Below, piece after piece: positions 32,587 to 41,885 of a DNA stretch of 64,000 nt. The stretch comes from Agrobacterium pusense (GTDB taxonomy: Bacteria > Pseudomonadota > Alphaproteobacteria > Rhizobiales > Rhizobiaceae). The position numbers were made by a program, and so were the translations under genes. The stretch is from positions 558,001 to 622,000 of the forward strand of contig NZ_FNBB01000002.1 in the NCBI RefSeq assembly GCF_900102105.1, written 5' to 3'. Within the stretch, counting starts at the first letter, position 1; every line of letters begins with the position of its first letter. The notes beneath the pieces were generated by a model. The model made no database searches and was not told where the DNA came from. It worked only from the letters and a program-made list of their open reading frames with translations.

Positions 32587-35500
32587 ATGATAGCCGGATT
32601 CGATGCAAAGCTGGTGTCGTCGGCCGATACGCCGCTGACCATCGGAAACGTGCCGGCAGGCATGGAGGCGCTGCTGCTTGCCGAGATGGCGCGCGCAGGC
32701 ACCTCGGTTGCCTATGTGATGTCGGATGGCCAGCGCATCGCCGATCTCGAACAAATTCTCGGCTTTGTTGCGCCCGATATTCCGGTCATGACGCTGCCGG
32801 CCTGGGACTGCCTCCCCTATGACCGCGTGTCACCAAGCGCAGACACGTCGGCGCGTCGCCTGGCGGCGCTTGCCGGTCTCATCAGCCACGCGAAGAAACC
32901 GCATCCGGCCATCGTGCTTGTCACCGTCAACGCCATGCTGCAGAAGATGGCGCCGCGCGACATCATCGAAAGCCTTGGTTTCTCTGCCAGACCCGGCAAC
33001 CAAATCCGCATGGAGGATATTGCCGCGCGGTTGGAGCGCAACGGTTTCGACCGGGTTGCGACGGTGCGCGAAGTGGGCGAGTTCGCCGTGCGCGGCGGTA
33101 TTCTCGATGTTTTCGTGCCGGGCACCGAGGAGCCTGTGCGGCTCGATTTCTTCGGCGATACGCTGGAGAGCATCCGTACCTTCGATCCGGCCAGCCAGCG
33201 GACCATCGGCCAGGCGCGCTCGCTCGATCTGAACCCGATGAGTGAAGTGACGCTGACGCCCGATACGATCAGCCGGTTTCGTAAGAATTACCTCTCGCTG
33301 TTCGGTGCGGCGACGCGTGACGATGCGCTTTATCAGGCCGTTTCCGAGGGGCGCCGTTATGCCGGCATGGAGCACTGGCTGCCGCTGTTTTACGAGACGC
33401 TGGAGACCGCCTTCGATTACCTGAAGGGTTTCCGCATCGTCACCGATCACACGGCACGCGAGGCGGCCAAGGAGCGGTCCAAGCTGGTGCTCGATTATTA
33501 CGAGGCGCGGCGGGCTTCCGGCGAGACGAAGGGATCGACGCAGGGTGCGCCCTACAAGCCCGTGTCTCCCGGTCAGCTTTATCTCAACGGCAAGGATTTC
33601 GACACGGCCCTGTCTGCCGTCAATGCGGTGCGTCTGACGCCCTTCAATGAGCAGGATAGCGAGGGGAGACCCGTCGCCACGCTGGACGCGCATGTCGGCC
33701 CGCGCTGGGCGCGGCAGCCAACCGAAGGCGAAAGCGAAGAGCGGGTCAATGTCTTTGCCCTGGCTGTGAAACACATAGCCGAGCGCCGCGCCAAGGGCTG
33801 GAAGGTGCTGATAACAGGCTGGTCGGAAGGCTCGCTCGACCGGTTGCTGCAGGTGCTGAACGAACACGGGCTTGAGAAGATCAAGCCGGTTACCTCGCTA
33901 AAAGAGGTGGAGAAGCTTGGCAAAGGCGAGGCGGCCTCGGCGGTGCTGAGCCTTGAAGCCGGTTTCGAAACCGGAAATCTTGCCGTTATCGGCGAGCAGG
34001 ACATTCTCGGCGACCGCATGGTGCGGCGTTCCAAGCGTCGCAAGCGCGGTGCGGATTTCATTTCGGAAGTGGCTGGTCTGGACGAGGGCTCGCTCGTCGT
34101 TCATGCCGAACACGGCATTGGTCGTTTTGTCGGCCTGCAGACCATCGAGGCGGCGGGCGCACCGCGCGCCTGTCTCGAACTGCACTATGCCGATGACGCC
34201 AAGCTGTTTCTGCCGGTTGAAAACATCGATCTCCTCTCGCGGTACGGCTCGGACGCGGCGGAGGCAACGCTCGACAAGCTCGGCGGCGGCGCATGGCAGA
34301 TGCGCAAGGCCAAGCTCAAGAAGCGCCTGCTCGACATGGCCGATGAGCTTATCCGCATCGCAGCGGCGCGTCTCGTGCGCCATGCGCCGGAGCTTGTCGC
34401 GCCCGATGGGCTCTATGATGAGTTTGCTGCCCGTTTCCCCTATGATGAAACCGAGGACCAGCTGAACGCCATCGAGGCGGTGCGGGAGGATCTCGCGGCC
34501 GGCCGGCCGATGGACCGTCTCATCTGCGGCGACGTTGGCTTCGGCAAGACCGAAGTGGCGCTACGCGCCGCCTTCCTTGCCGCCATGAATGGCGTGCAGG
34601 TGGCGGTCGTGGTGCCGACCACGCTGCTCGCCCGCCAGCATTTCCGGACTTTCTCGGAGCGTTTCCGCGGGTTGCCCATCCGCGTGCAGCAGGCTTCCCG
34701 TCTCGTCGGCTCCAAGGAACTGGCGCTGACCAAAAAGGAAGTCGCCGATGGCAAGACCGATATCGTCGTCGGCACGCATGCGCTGCTCGGTGCGGGCATC
34801 AGCTTTGCCAATCTCGGCCTGCTCATCATCGATGAGGAGCAGCATTTCGGCGTCAAGCACAAGGAGCGGCTGAAGGAGCTGAAAAGCGACGTGCACGTGC
34901 TGACGCTATCGGCGACGCCCATTCCGCGCACCTTGCAGCTCGCCATGACCGGGGTTCGCGAACTGTCGCTCATCACCACCCCGCCTGTCGACCGCATGGC
35001 GGTGCGCACTTTCATCTCGCCGTTTGACCCGCTCGTCATTCGTGAGACGCTGATGCGTGAGCATTATCGTGGCGGCCAGAGTTTCTACGTTTGTCCGCGG
35101 CTTGCCGATCTCGCCGATATCCATGCCTTCCTGCAATCGGATGTGCCGGAACTGAAGGTGGCGGTGGCGCATGGGCAGATGGCGGCGGGCGAGCTGGAAG
35201 ACATCATGAACGCCTTCTACGACGGCAAATATGATGTTCTGCTGTCGACCACCATCGTCGAATCCGGCCTTGACGTTCCAACCGCCAATACGCTGATCGT
35301 GCATCGCGCCGATATGTTCGGTCTTGCCCAGCTTTACCAGCTGCGTGGCCGTGTCGGCCGCTCCAAGGTGCGCGCCTTCGCGCTCTTCACCCTGCCGGTC
35401 AACAAGGTGCTGACCACGACTGCCGAGCGCCGGCTGAAGGTGCTGCAATCGCTCGATACGCTCGGCGCCGGTTTCCAGCTGGCGAGCCACGACCTTGATA

Positions 35501-36084
35501 TTCGCGGTGCGGGCAATCTGCTCGGGGAAGAACAGTCCGGCCATATCAAGGAAGTCGGTTTCGAGCTTTATCAGCAGATGCTGGAAGAGGCGGTGGCCGA
35601 AGTGAAGGGTGACGAGCAGGTGCAGGATAGCGGTTGGTCGCCGCAGATTTCGGTCGGCACATCCGTCATGATCCCGGAAGATTACGTTCCCGATCTGCAT
35701 CTTCGCATGGGCCTTTACCGCCGGCTTGGCGAGCTTGCCGATATCAGCGAGATCGACGGTTTCGGCGCTGAAATGATCGACCGTTTCGGCCCGCTGCCGA
35801 AAGAAGTGCAGCATCTTCTCAAGATCGTCTACATCAAGTCGCTCTGCCGCATTGCCAATGTCGAGAAGCTGGATGCCGGGCCGAAGGGCGTTGTCGTTCA
35901 ATTCCGCAACAAGGAATTCCCGAACCCGGCGGCGCTTGTCGGTTACATTGGCAAGCAGGGATCGATGGCGAAGATCCGTCCGGATCACAGCCTGTTCCTC
36001 AACCGCGATCTGCCGACGCCGGAAAAGCGGCTGACGGGTGCGGCGATGATCATGACGCAGCTGGCGGAGCTGGCGCGGTCGTAG
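32587..36084 (+). CDS. mfd: Transcription-repair coupling factor Mfd
   Basis: A 1165-residue translocase that removes RNA polymerase stalled at DNA damage and recruits UvrA. The UvrB-homology region fills about residues 1-350. The RNA polymerase interaction (CarD-like) domain has EHGIGRFVGLQ near residue 508. Helicase motifs are Walker A GDVGFGKT (648-655), DEEQHFGV near residue 749, and TATPIPRTLQLAMTGVREL. The TRCF domain follows about residues 1000-1150. It starts 4 bases after the sdhE stop; sdhE-mfd is a common alphaproteobacterial arrangement. Confidence 0.97.
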   Translation: MIAGFDAKLVSSADTPLTIGNVPAGMEALLLAEMARAGTSVAYVMSDGQRIADLEQILGFVAPDIPVMTLPAWDCLPYDRVSPSADTSARRLAALAGLISHAKKPHPAIVLVTVNAMLQKMAPRDIIESLGFSARPGNQIRMEDIAARLERNGFDRVATVREVGEFAVRGGILDVFVPGTEEPVRLDFFGDTLESIRTFDPASQRTIGQARSLDLNPMSEVTLTPDTISRFRKNYLSLFGAATRDDALYQAVSEGRRYAGMEHWLPLFYETLETAFDYLKGFRIVTDHTAREAAKERSKLVLDYYEARRASGETKGSTQGAPYKPVSPGQLYLNGKDFDTALSAVNAVRLTPFNEQDSEGRPVATLDAHVGPRWARQPTEGESEERVNVFALAVKHIAERRAKGWKVLITGWSEGSLDRLLQVLNEHGLEKIKPVTSLKEVEKLGKGEAASAVLSLEAGFETGNLAVIGEQDILGDRMVRRSKRRKRGADFISEVAGLDEGSLVVHAEHGIGRFVGLQTIEAAGAPRACLELHYADDAKLFLPVENIDLLSRYGSDAAEATLDKLGGGAWQMRKAKLKKRLLDMADELIRIAAARLVRHAPELVAPDGLYDEFAARFPYDETEDQLNAIEAVREDLAAGRPMDRLICGDVGFGKTEVALRAAFLAAMNGVQVAVVVPTTLLARQHFRTFSERFRGLPIRVQQASRLVGSKELALTKKEVADGKTDIVVGTHALLGAGISFANLGLLIIDEEQHFGVKHKERLKELKSDVHVLTLSATPIPRTLQLAMTGVRELSLITTPPVDRMAVRTFISPFDPLVIRETLMREHYRGGQSFYVCPRLADLADIHAFLQSDVPELKVAVAHGQMAAGELEDIMNAFYDGKYDVLLSTTIVESGLDVPTANTLIVHRADMFGLAQLYQLRGRVGRSKVRAFALFTLPVNKVLTTTAERRLKVLQSLDTLGAGFQLASHDLDIRGAGNLLGEEQSGHIKEVGFELYQQMLEEAVAEVKGDEQVQDSGWSPQISVGTSVMIPEDYVPDLHLRMGLYRRLGELADISEIDGFGAEMIDRFGPLPKEVQHLLKIVYIKSLCRIANVEKLDAGPKGVVVQFRNKEFPNPAALVGYIGKQGSMAKIRPDHSLFLNRDLPTPEKRLTGAAMIMTQLAELARS

Positions 36085-36110
36085 ATTTGAGCCTTTGGGG
36101 GGTGTCGGTG

Positions 36111-36287
36111 GGTGTGGCTTTACCCCCCTCTGCCCTGCCGGGCATCTCCCCCACAGGTGGGGAGATCGATATGCGGCAAGGTTTTGCCAATATCAACGTT
36201 AGAGAATGAAGTGGTGACAGTGCGCCTTGCCGATCTCCCTCCTTGAGGGGGAGATGCCCGGCAGGGCAGAGGGGGGTAAACCACACC
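36111..36287. mobile_element. Palindromic MITE-like intergenic element
   Basis: The ends are long inverted repeats: the left arm, from GGTGTGGCTTTACCCCCCTC (36111), and the right arm, to GAGGGGGGTAAACCACACC (36287), match with one missing base over more than 40 bases. The arms contain GCCCTGCCGGGCATCTCCCCC and its complement. The 90-base centre has no gene. The element sits in the mfd-36466 gap of about 380 bases, which otherwise contains only leader sequence. Structure and composition match the palindromic intergenic elements (RIME-like) of rhizobia, which move by unknown means or a helper transposase. Confidence 0.75.
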
Positions 36288-36465
36288 CATGTTTGGCTCA
36301 TTATCCATTAGCCAATCCCTCGAAAACTCCACTCACTGCCTTCAGCGAAAATTACCGCAATGTAACGAACCGGACATCTACCGGTATTCTTCGCAGGCGT
36401 AATCTCATCCTCATACCCGGTGCGGCGGATGAGTGGATGCCGCCGGGTGATGAAGGAGCAGGACG

Positions 36466-36810
36466 ATGTGGACCAATATCAACAGGTTTGCCACCGCTGG
36501 TCTGGTTGCCTTGACAATTGCGGGCACCACAATTGCCACCACCAGTCAGGCGGAAGCGCGCAATAATTTCGGCCGCGGCCTTGCCGCCGGTATTGCCGGC
36601 ACGATCATTGGCGGAGCGCTGATTGCGGGTGCAAGACACCCGGGCTATGCCTACGGCCCCGCCTATTACGCGCCTGCTTACGGTCCGCCCGTCTATGCTG
36701 CGCCGGCTTATGGCCCGCCGGTCGTTTATGAACCCGTCTATCCCCGCTGCCATGTAGCCTGGAGGCAGAACGCCTGGGGCGACATGTATCGGGTCAGGGT
36801 TTGCGATTGA
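36466..36810 (+). CDS. Secreted Gly/Tyr/Pro-rich small protein
   Basis: A 114-residue protein with a signal peptide (residues about 1-31, cleaved near AEA-R). A glycine-rich helix (AAGIAGTIIGGALIAG) is followed by repeated Tyr-Pro-Ala units (YGPAYYAPAYGPPVYAAPAYGPP), then a cysteine-containing end (CHVAWRQNAWGDMYRVRVC). It is probably exported and surface-associated. A GAAGGAG site supports the ATG. Similar short proteins are common in rhizobia with unknown function. Confidence 0.7.
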   Translation: MWTNINRFATAGLVALTIAGTTIATTSQAEARNNFGRGLAAGIAGTIIGGALIAGARHPGYAYGPAYYAPAYGPPVYAAPAYGPPVVYEPVYPRCHVAWRQNAWGDMYRVRVCD

Positions 36811-36821
36811 TTGAACGCCGG

Positions 36822-36853
36822 ACCGGCGGTGCCTGAAGCGCCGCCGGTTTTTT
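36822..36853 (+). terminator. Intrinsic terminator of the 36466 gene
   Basis: ACCGGCGG pairs with CCGCCGGT around an 11-base loop, followed by a T-run, 12 bases after the stop. Confidence 0.8.
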
Positions 36854-36865
36854 CGCTCTCTGGGG

Positions 36866-37798
36866 CTAGTGACTGTCTTCCGGCGTAATACCGACAGCCA
36901 CGTTCTGGTCTGTCGCGGCGATGGAGGCGGGCAATGGCACCTTTCTCTGTTTCTCGCGGAGCAGTGTCAGCAGGCCGGAGCCGACGATGAGGGCGATGCC
37001 GATCAACATCCAGCCGTCGATACGATCGCCAAAAATCAGATAACCGAACAGGATGGCCCAGAGCATCTGGCTATATTGTGTCGGGCCGATCATGGCGGCG
37101 GGCGCATATTGGGCGGCGTACATGACCAGAATGTTGCCAAGCGCGCCGAGCAGGCCGTATCCTGCCAGCAGCAGCCATTGTTCGCCACCCGGCATGACGA
37201 AGCTCGGCACCATGGCAACGCCGCTGATGACGAGACAGCCCAGCACGCCCGCACCGTAAAGCGAAACATTCTTTTCCGATGGGCCCATGGCGCGGAAGAT
37301 CACGATGCTGAGCGCGCCGCTGAAGCCGGCGATGATGGCGCCCAGATGGCCTATGCCCAGTTCACGGAATCCGGGCCGCAGGATGATGAGCACACCCAGA
37401 AAACCGATGATGACGGCCGACCAGCGGCGAATGCCCACCTGTTCCTTGAGAAACATCACCGACATGATGGTGACGAAGGACGGAAGCAGGAAGATCAGCG
37501 CGAAAGCTTCCGCCATGGAAAGATGGGTAAAGGCAGTCACGCTGCCGACAGCGCCGGTGCCGGCCGAAAAAAAGCGGATGATCCAGAGCGGCCGGTTGGT
37601 TGTTTTCACCACATCCAGCCAGCTGTCATTGCGTTTGCGGATGAAGGGCAGGGCGACGAGGCCGAACAGGGCTCCGAAGAAGGCCGATTCGATCGGCGAA
37701 ATCTGGCCTTCAATGAGTTTAACGCTGGCATCGCTCCAGGCATAGGCAGCGAAGGCTGCAAAGGCGAGCAGAATGCCTTTCAGGGTCTGGTCGGACAC
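36866..37798 (-). CDS. EamA/DMT-superfamily exporter
   Basis: A 310-residue transporter with about ten membrane segments in two EamA repeats (about residues 8-138 and 152-286). Typical motifs are FFGALFGLVALPF, SMAEAFALIFLLPSFVTIMSVMFLKE and the second-half YSQMLWAILFGYLIFGDRID. DMT proteins export amino acids, purines or drugs; the substrate is not predictable. It reads leftward, convergent with the small secreted protein gene (36466-36810). Confidence 0.8.
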   Translation of the reverse strand: MSDQTLKGILLAFAAFAAYAWSDASVKLIEGQISPIESAFFGALFGLVALPFIRKRNDSWLDVVKTTNRPLWIIRFFSAGTGAVGSVTAFTHLSMAEAFALIFLLPSFVTIMSVMFLKEQVGIRRWSAVIIGFLGVLIILRPGFRELGIGHLGAIIAGFSGALSIVIFRAMGPSEKNVSLYGAGVLGCLVISGVAMVPSFVMPGGEQWLLLAGYGLLGALGNILVMYAAQYAPAAMIGPTQYSQMLWAILFGYLIFGDRIDGWMLIGIALIVGSGLLTLLREKQRKVPLPASIAATDQNVAVGITPEDSH

Positions 37799-37847
37799 GG
37801 AAACACCGGCAAAATGAAGTTGTTGAAAACCGCCGGTGATTTGACCG

Positions 37848-38516
37848 TCAGTTCATCGATCTATGCTCGTCCGCCTTGATTTTTGCAATATCCCGCAATG
37901 CAGCAATCAGGACATCGGGTGTTTGTGCACCGCTTATGGCGTATTTCTGGTCGATGATGAAAAAGGGCACGCCGGCGACACCCATCTGCTGGGCGGCATC
38001 GATTTCAGCGACGACCGTATCCTTGTCCGCGTCCGAAGCCAGCAGCCGCTCGACGACTTTCGCATCCATGCCGGCCTTTGCGGCAACGTCGATCAGCACG
38101 GTGTGATCACCGATATTGCGGCCTTCCTCGAAATTGGCCTTGAACAGGCCGGTCACGACGCGTTCCTGGACGTCGCGGCCTTCGGAATGGGCCCAGAGCG
38201 ACAGGCGATGGGCATCGAGCGTGTTCGGCCCGATCTTGATCGCGTCGAAATCGTAGGTAACGCCGACTTCCCTGCCGAGCTGAACCAACGTGGCATGGGC
38301 CTGTTCCAGACGCTCCTTGCCGAGCTTTTCCTCGAGAGCGGCTTTCTGGTCGACTCCTTCCGGCGGATAGTCCGGGTTGAGGCGGTAGGGACGCCAGTTC
38401 ACGTCGACGCTGATTTCATCCTGCACCTCGGCAATGGCGAGATCGAGCCGGGCCTTGCCGAGATAACACCACGGGCAGACCATGTCCGATACGACGTCAA
38501 CAACGATGCGTTCCAT
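37848..38516 (-). CDS. DsbA/FrnE-family oxidoreductase
   Basis: A 222-residue thioredoxin-fold protein with the active site C14-P-W-C17 directly after the first strand, and no signal peptide. VPFFIID gives the cis-proline VPF. The CPWCYLG sequence and the internal helical insertion match the FrnE (DsbA-like, cytoplasmic) group, related to 2-hydroxychromene-2-carboxylate isomerases. Function is presumed thiol-disulphide exchange in oxidative stress. Confidence 0.83.
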   Translation of the reverse strand: MERIVVDVVSDMVCPWCYLGKARLDLAIAEVQDEISVDVNWRPYRLNPDYPPEGVDQKAALEEKLGKERLEQAHATLVQLGREVGVTYDFDAIKIGPNTLDAHRLSLWAHSEGRDVQERVVTGLFKANFEEGRNIGDHTVLIDVAAKAGMDAKVVERLLASDADKDTVVAEIDAAQQMGVAGVPFFIIDQKYAISGAQTPDVLIAALRDIAKIKADEHRSMN

Positions 38517-38555
38517 GGCTGATGTTCCTTATATGATAGACATGACGGTGGCAGG

Positions 38556-40403
38556 TTATTGCGCCCGCGCGTCCCACCAGGTCTGTTTCTGATTGCCCTG
38601 TATTGGAGTGATATCCGGGCGGTCGATATATTTCCAGCGGGCGACCCATTGGGCGCCGATGTAATAGAGCGGAATGATATAATGTCCCGCCACAAGCAGG
38701 CGGTCATAAGCGCGCACGGCCGCCTGGAAATCTTCCGTCGAGCGGGCCTGCAACAGCGCCTCTATCATCCGGTCTATATCGGGATTGGCAACACCTGCAT
38801 AGTTGAAGCTGCCCTGCGCATCACGCGAGAGCGAGTTCCAGCGGTTCAGCTGCTCCATGCCGGGCGAAAGCGACGAGGGCAGGGAGCGGATGATCATGTC
38901 GTAATCGAAGCTGTTCGAGCGCGATTGGTATTGCCCGTCATCAACCGAGCGAATGCCCATGGCGACGCCGATCAGGTTCAGCGAACGCTGATAGGCGAGC
39001 GCGATACGCTCCTGCGCCGGGTTCTGCGTCATGATTTCGAAAGCGAGCTGGCGGCCATTGGCATCGGACATCCTGCCGTTCTTGATGCTGTAGCCAGCCT
39101 CTTTCAGCTTGTCGACGGCCATTTTCAGAACCTTGCGGTCGGCGCCCGTGCCGTCCGTGGTCGGCAGCGCATAGGTGCCGGCCAGAAGCTCCGGCGGCAT
39201 GGACTTTGCCGCGTCACCGAGCAGCGCCAGCTCGCGCGCGTCGGCGGCGTTGCCATAGGCGCCGAGCGGCGAGTTCTGCCAGTAGCTCTGCGTCCGCTTG
39301 AAGGAGCCGCCGAGGATGTTTTTGTTCATCCACTCGAAATCGAAGGCATAGGTAAGGCCTTCGCGTACCTTTTCGTCAGCGAAGACGGCACGGCGGGTGT
39401 TGAAGACGAGACCGAACATGCCGGTCGGCAGGCGCGGCTGGAACACGTCCTTGACGATATCGCCGCGATGCACGGCGGGGAAATTATAGGCCTGCCCCCA
39501 GTGGGAGGTATCGGAGGTGCCATTGATGGCATCGCCTTCCGGGTAGATGTCGATATCACCCTTCTTGAAGGCCTCGAACATGGTCGTGACCTGGAGGAAA
39601 TAGGTGATGCTGATCTCGTCGTAATTATCGAAACCGACTTTGCCGGGAATGTCCTTGCCCCAGTAGTCGGGGTTTCTCTCCCAGATGATTCGTTCACCCG
39701 GGCGCAGCGTCTTGATTCGGTAAGGGCCGGAGCCGACAACCGCACCGAGGCCCGCCTGCTCGAATTTTTCCGGATCGGTCGCGTGTTTCGGCAGGATCGG
39801 CGTTGAAGAGGCGAGGATGAGAGGCGTTTCGCGATTCGCCTTTTCGTTGAAGGTGAAGCGCACGCTGTGTTCGCCGGTCTTCTCCATCTTGGCTACGCCG
39901 TCGAGACGGCTGTTGAACGGCGGGCGGCCCTTTTCCTTCAGGAGATTGAAGGTGAAGATCACGTCATCAGGCGTTACCGGCTCGCCATCAGACCATTTCG
40001 CCTTGGGGTTGATGTTGAACTGAACGAAGCTGCGCTCGTCGTCCCACTCCACGGTTTCGGCGAGCAGCCCATAGAGGCTGAAGGGCTCGTCGCTGGAGCG
40101 AGACATCAGAGGCTCGTAAAGAAGATTGCCGAATTCCGGATCCCAAACACCACGGGCGGTGGTGCGCATTCCCTTGAGAACGAAGGGGTTCAGGCTGTCG
40201 AAGGTGCCGATCACGCCATAAGAAATGCGGCCGCCTTTCTTCACGTCCGGATTGACATAAGGCAGGTGTTGGTAATCTGCGGGAAGCGCTGGCGTGCCAT
40301 GCATCGAGATGGCGTGCAGCGGTTGCGCTACCGCACTCCCGCCGGGAAGCAGGGATGATCCCAAAAGAAACAATGCGGGGATGAGGGCCGCAAGGTTGCG
40401 CAT
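38556..40403 (-). CDS. ABC transporter solute-binding protein, family 5 (YejA-like)
   Basis: A 615-residue periplasmic binding protein with a signal peptide (residues about 1-25). It has family 5 hallmarks: SYGVIGTFDSLNPFVLKG, the KWSDGEPVTPDDVIFTFNLLKEKG segment and later VREGLTYAFDFEWMNKNI. Its length and the DFEWMN segment are typical of YejA-type peptide/microcin C binding proteins. No permease or ATPase genes adjoin it, so it acts with components encoded elsewhere. Start 40403 follows an AGGAC site; 40421 TTG is upstream of that site. Confidence 0.87.
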   Translation of the reverse strand: MRNLAALIPALFLLGSSLLPGGSAVAQPLHAISMHGTPALPADYQHLPYVNPDVKKGGRISYGVIGTFDSLNPFVLKGMRTTARGVWDPEFGNLLYEPLMSRSSDEPFSLYGLLAETVEWDDERSFVQFNINPKAKWSDGEPVTPDDVIFTFNLLKEKGRPPFNSRLDGVAKMEKTGEHSVRFTFNEKANRETPLILASSTPILPKHATDPEKFEQAGLGAVVGSGPYRIKTLRPGERIIWERNPDYWGKDIPGKVGFDNYDEISITYFLQVTTMFEAFKKGDIDIYPEGDAINGTSDTSHWGQAYNFPAVHRGDIVKDVFQPRLPTGMFGLVFNTRRAVFADEKVREGLTYAFDFEWMNKNILGGSFKRTQSYWQNSPLGAYGNAADARELALLGDAAKSMPPELLAGTYALPTTDGTGADRKVLKMAVDKLKEAGYSIKNGRMSDANGRQLAFEIMTQNPAQERIALAYQRSLNLIGVAMGIRSVDDGQYQSRSNSFDYDMIIRSLPSSLSPGMEQLNRWNSLSRDAQGSFNYAGVANPDIDRMIEALLQARSTEDFQAAVRAYDRLLVAGHYIIPLYYIGAQWVARWKYIDRPDITPIQGNQKQTWWDARAQ

Positions 40404-40710
40404 GTCACTGTCCTGTCTCAACTGTCCGTCCGATGTGCGTCAGGACCGTTTATCGTCATGATTCTGGCAGATATGTAGCACACGGACATTGCATGACCCA
40501 TGCAAGCGCGGGAAATCTTGGCTCCGCTCAAGAAAAAGTTAAAGAAGTGCTGGATATCGCCGCGAACGGCATGTAACAGGGGGACCGGAAGAGACGGGTC
40601 ACGCATTTGCCTCATTTAAACGACAGTTGAACGGGCAGAAGGATACCGCCATCGACGAACAGGACCTTGAGCGGTTCTGTTCTGGCAGACATTCAGGAGA
40701 CGGAACTCTT

Positions 40711-41367
40711 ATGATGCACAAGGCAAACACATTCACCCGGACGGCTCTGTCCGCTCTGGTCCTCTCTCTCGGCGCTGTGTCCGCTCCGGCCATCTCGCAG
40801 GCGCAGGATGCTGCTCCGGCTGCTCAGGGCGCTGGCGCTCCGCCGCTCGGCTGGTTCAAGACCTGCTCCAAGCAGGAAGACAACGATGTCTGCGTTGTGC
40901 AGAACGTGGTTCTCGCCCAGAACGGCCAGATGATCACGGCCGTTGGCCTCATCACCGTTGAAGGCAAGGTCAACCGCAAGCTGCTGCAGGTTTCCGTTCC
41001 GACCGCGCGTCTCATTCCTCCGGGTGTGATGATGCAGATCGATGGCGGCAAGGGTCAGAAGCTCGATTACGCCGTTTGCCTTCCCGACAAGTGCACGGCT
41101 GAAGTGCCGCTGACGGACGCCATGATCGCTTCGCTGAAGAAGGGTAGCGAGGTGGTCTTCACCTCCATCAACTTCCGCCGCGCGCCGAACCCCATCAAGA
41201 TCGCGCTTTCCGGTTTCACCGGCGCTTATGACGGCCCGGCAATCACCCAGTCGCAGCTGGCCGAAAGCCAGCGCAGCCTGCAGGAAGGCATGCAGAAGAA
41301 GGCGGAAGAAGCTCGCAAGAAGCTCGAAGCTGCTCAGGACGCTGCCAAGGGCGCGCCGAAGCCCTGA
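40711..41367 (+). CDS. Invasion-associated locus B (IalB) family protein
   Basis: A 218-residue secreted protein. Signal peptide about residues 1-31 (cleaved near ISQA-Q). The IalB domain follows, with two pairs of cysteines (TCSKQEDNDVCVVQ and CLPDKCTAE), probably disulphide-bonded, and LIPPGVMMQIDGGKGQKLDYAVC. The C-terminal 40 residues (RSLQEGMQKKAEEARKKLEAAQDAAKG) are an Ala/Lys/Glu-rich helix, likely a coiled coil. In Bartonella the prototype contributes to erythrocyte invasion; in agrobacteria its role is unknown. A strong AGGAGA site precedes the ATG. Confidence 0.82.
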   Translation: MMHKANTFTRTALSALVLSLGAVSAPAISQAQDAAPAAQGAGAPPLGWFKTCSKQEDNDVCVVQNVVLAQNGQMITAVGLITVEGKVNRKLLQVSVPTARLIPPGVMMQIDGGKGQKLDYAVCLPDKCTAEVPLTDAMIASLKKGSEVVFTSINFRRAPNPIKIALSGFTGAYDGPAITQSQLAESQRSLQEGMQKKAEEARKKLEAAQDAAKGAPKP

Positions 41368-41392
41368 TTGCCGCGCAAGCTTGAAAAAACAG

Positions 41393-41423
41393 AAAACCGG
41401 TCTGGCGACAGACCGGTTTTTTT
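41393..41423 (+). terminator. Intrinsic terminator after the IalB gene
   Basis: AAAACCGGTCTG pairs with CAGACCGGTTTT around the loop GCGA, followed by TTT. Bidirectional in principle, and well placed between the plus-strand IalB gene and the convergent minus-strand hspQ. Confidence 0.88.
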
Positions 41424-41468
41424 ATGCGTGCTCGATATCCCCGGGAGGAGGGAGATGCTTGGCGGGCG

Positions 41469-41798
41469 TCAGTGCGCCGTGGACATTTTCGGGCGCCATT
41501 CGCCGTTCGGCGCCTTGTCAAAGATGCGGCCGATATTGGGATTTCGAAGCGGCGTCTCGTTTTCGTCGTGGACGAGGTTCTGTTCGGAAACATAGGCGAC
41601 ATATTCCGTCTCCTCGTTTTCGGCGAGAAGATGATAGAAGGGCTGGTCGCGTTCCGGCCTGATTTCCGCGGGAATGGCGTTCCACCATTCCTCGGTATTG
41701 GCATATTCCGGGTCCACGTCGATTACCACACCGCGGAACGGAAACACCTTGTGGCGAACGATCTCGCCAAGCGTGAATTTTGCGTTTCTTTGTTTCAT
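41469..41798 (-). CDS. hspQ: Heat shock protein HspQ (hemimethylated-DNA-binding family)
   Basis: A 109-residue HspQ/YccV-like protein: the family pattern GEIVRHKVFPFRGVVIDVDPEYANTEEWW and FYHLLAENEETEYVAYVSEQNL is present. In E. coli the relative modulates Lon proteolysis and may bind hemimethylated DNA. ATG 41798 has a GGAAG site upstream; the frame open to 41819 contains that site and is rejected. Confidence 0.87.
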   Translation of the reverse strand: MKQRNAKFTLGEIVRHKVFPFRGVVIDVDPEYANTEEWWNAIPAEIRPERDQPFYHLLAENEETEYVAYVSEQNLVHDENETPLRNPNIGRIFDKAPNGEWRPKMSTAH

Positions 41799-41885
41799 GG
41801 CATGTACTTCCTTTCCCAATACTAGTTGGTATCGGAACGCGAAATATCAAGACCTAGCGCTTTGACGCCGCTCTGCCGTTCGTGT

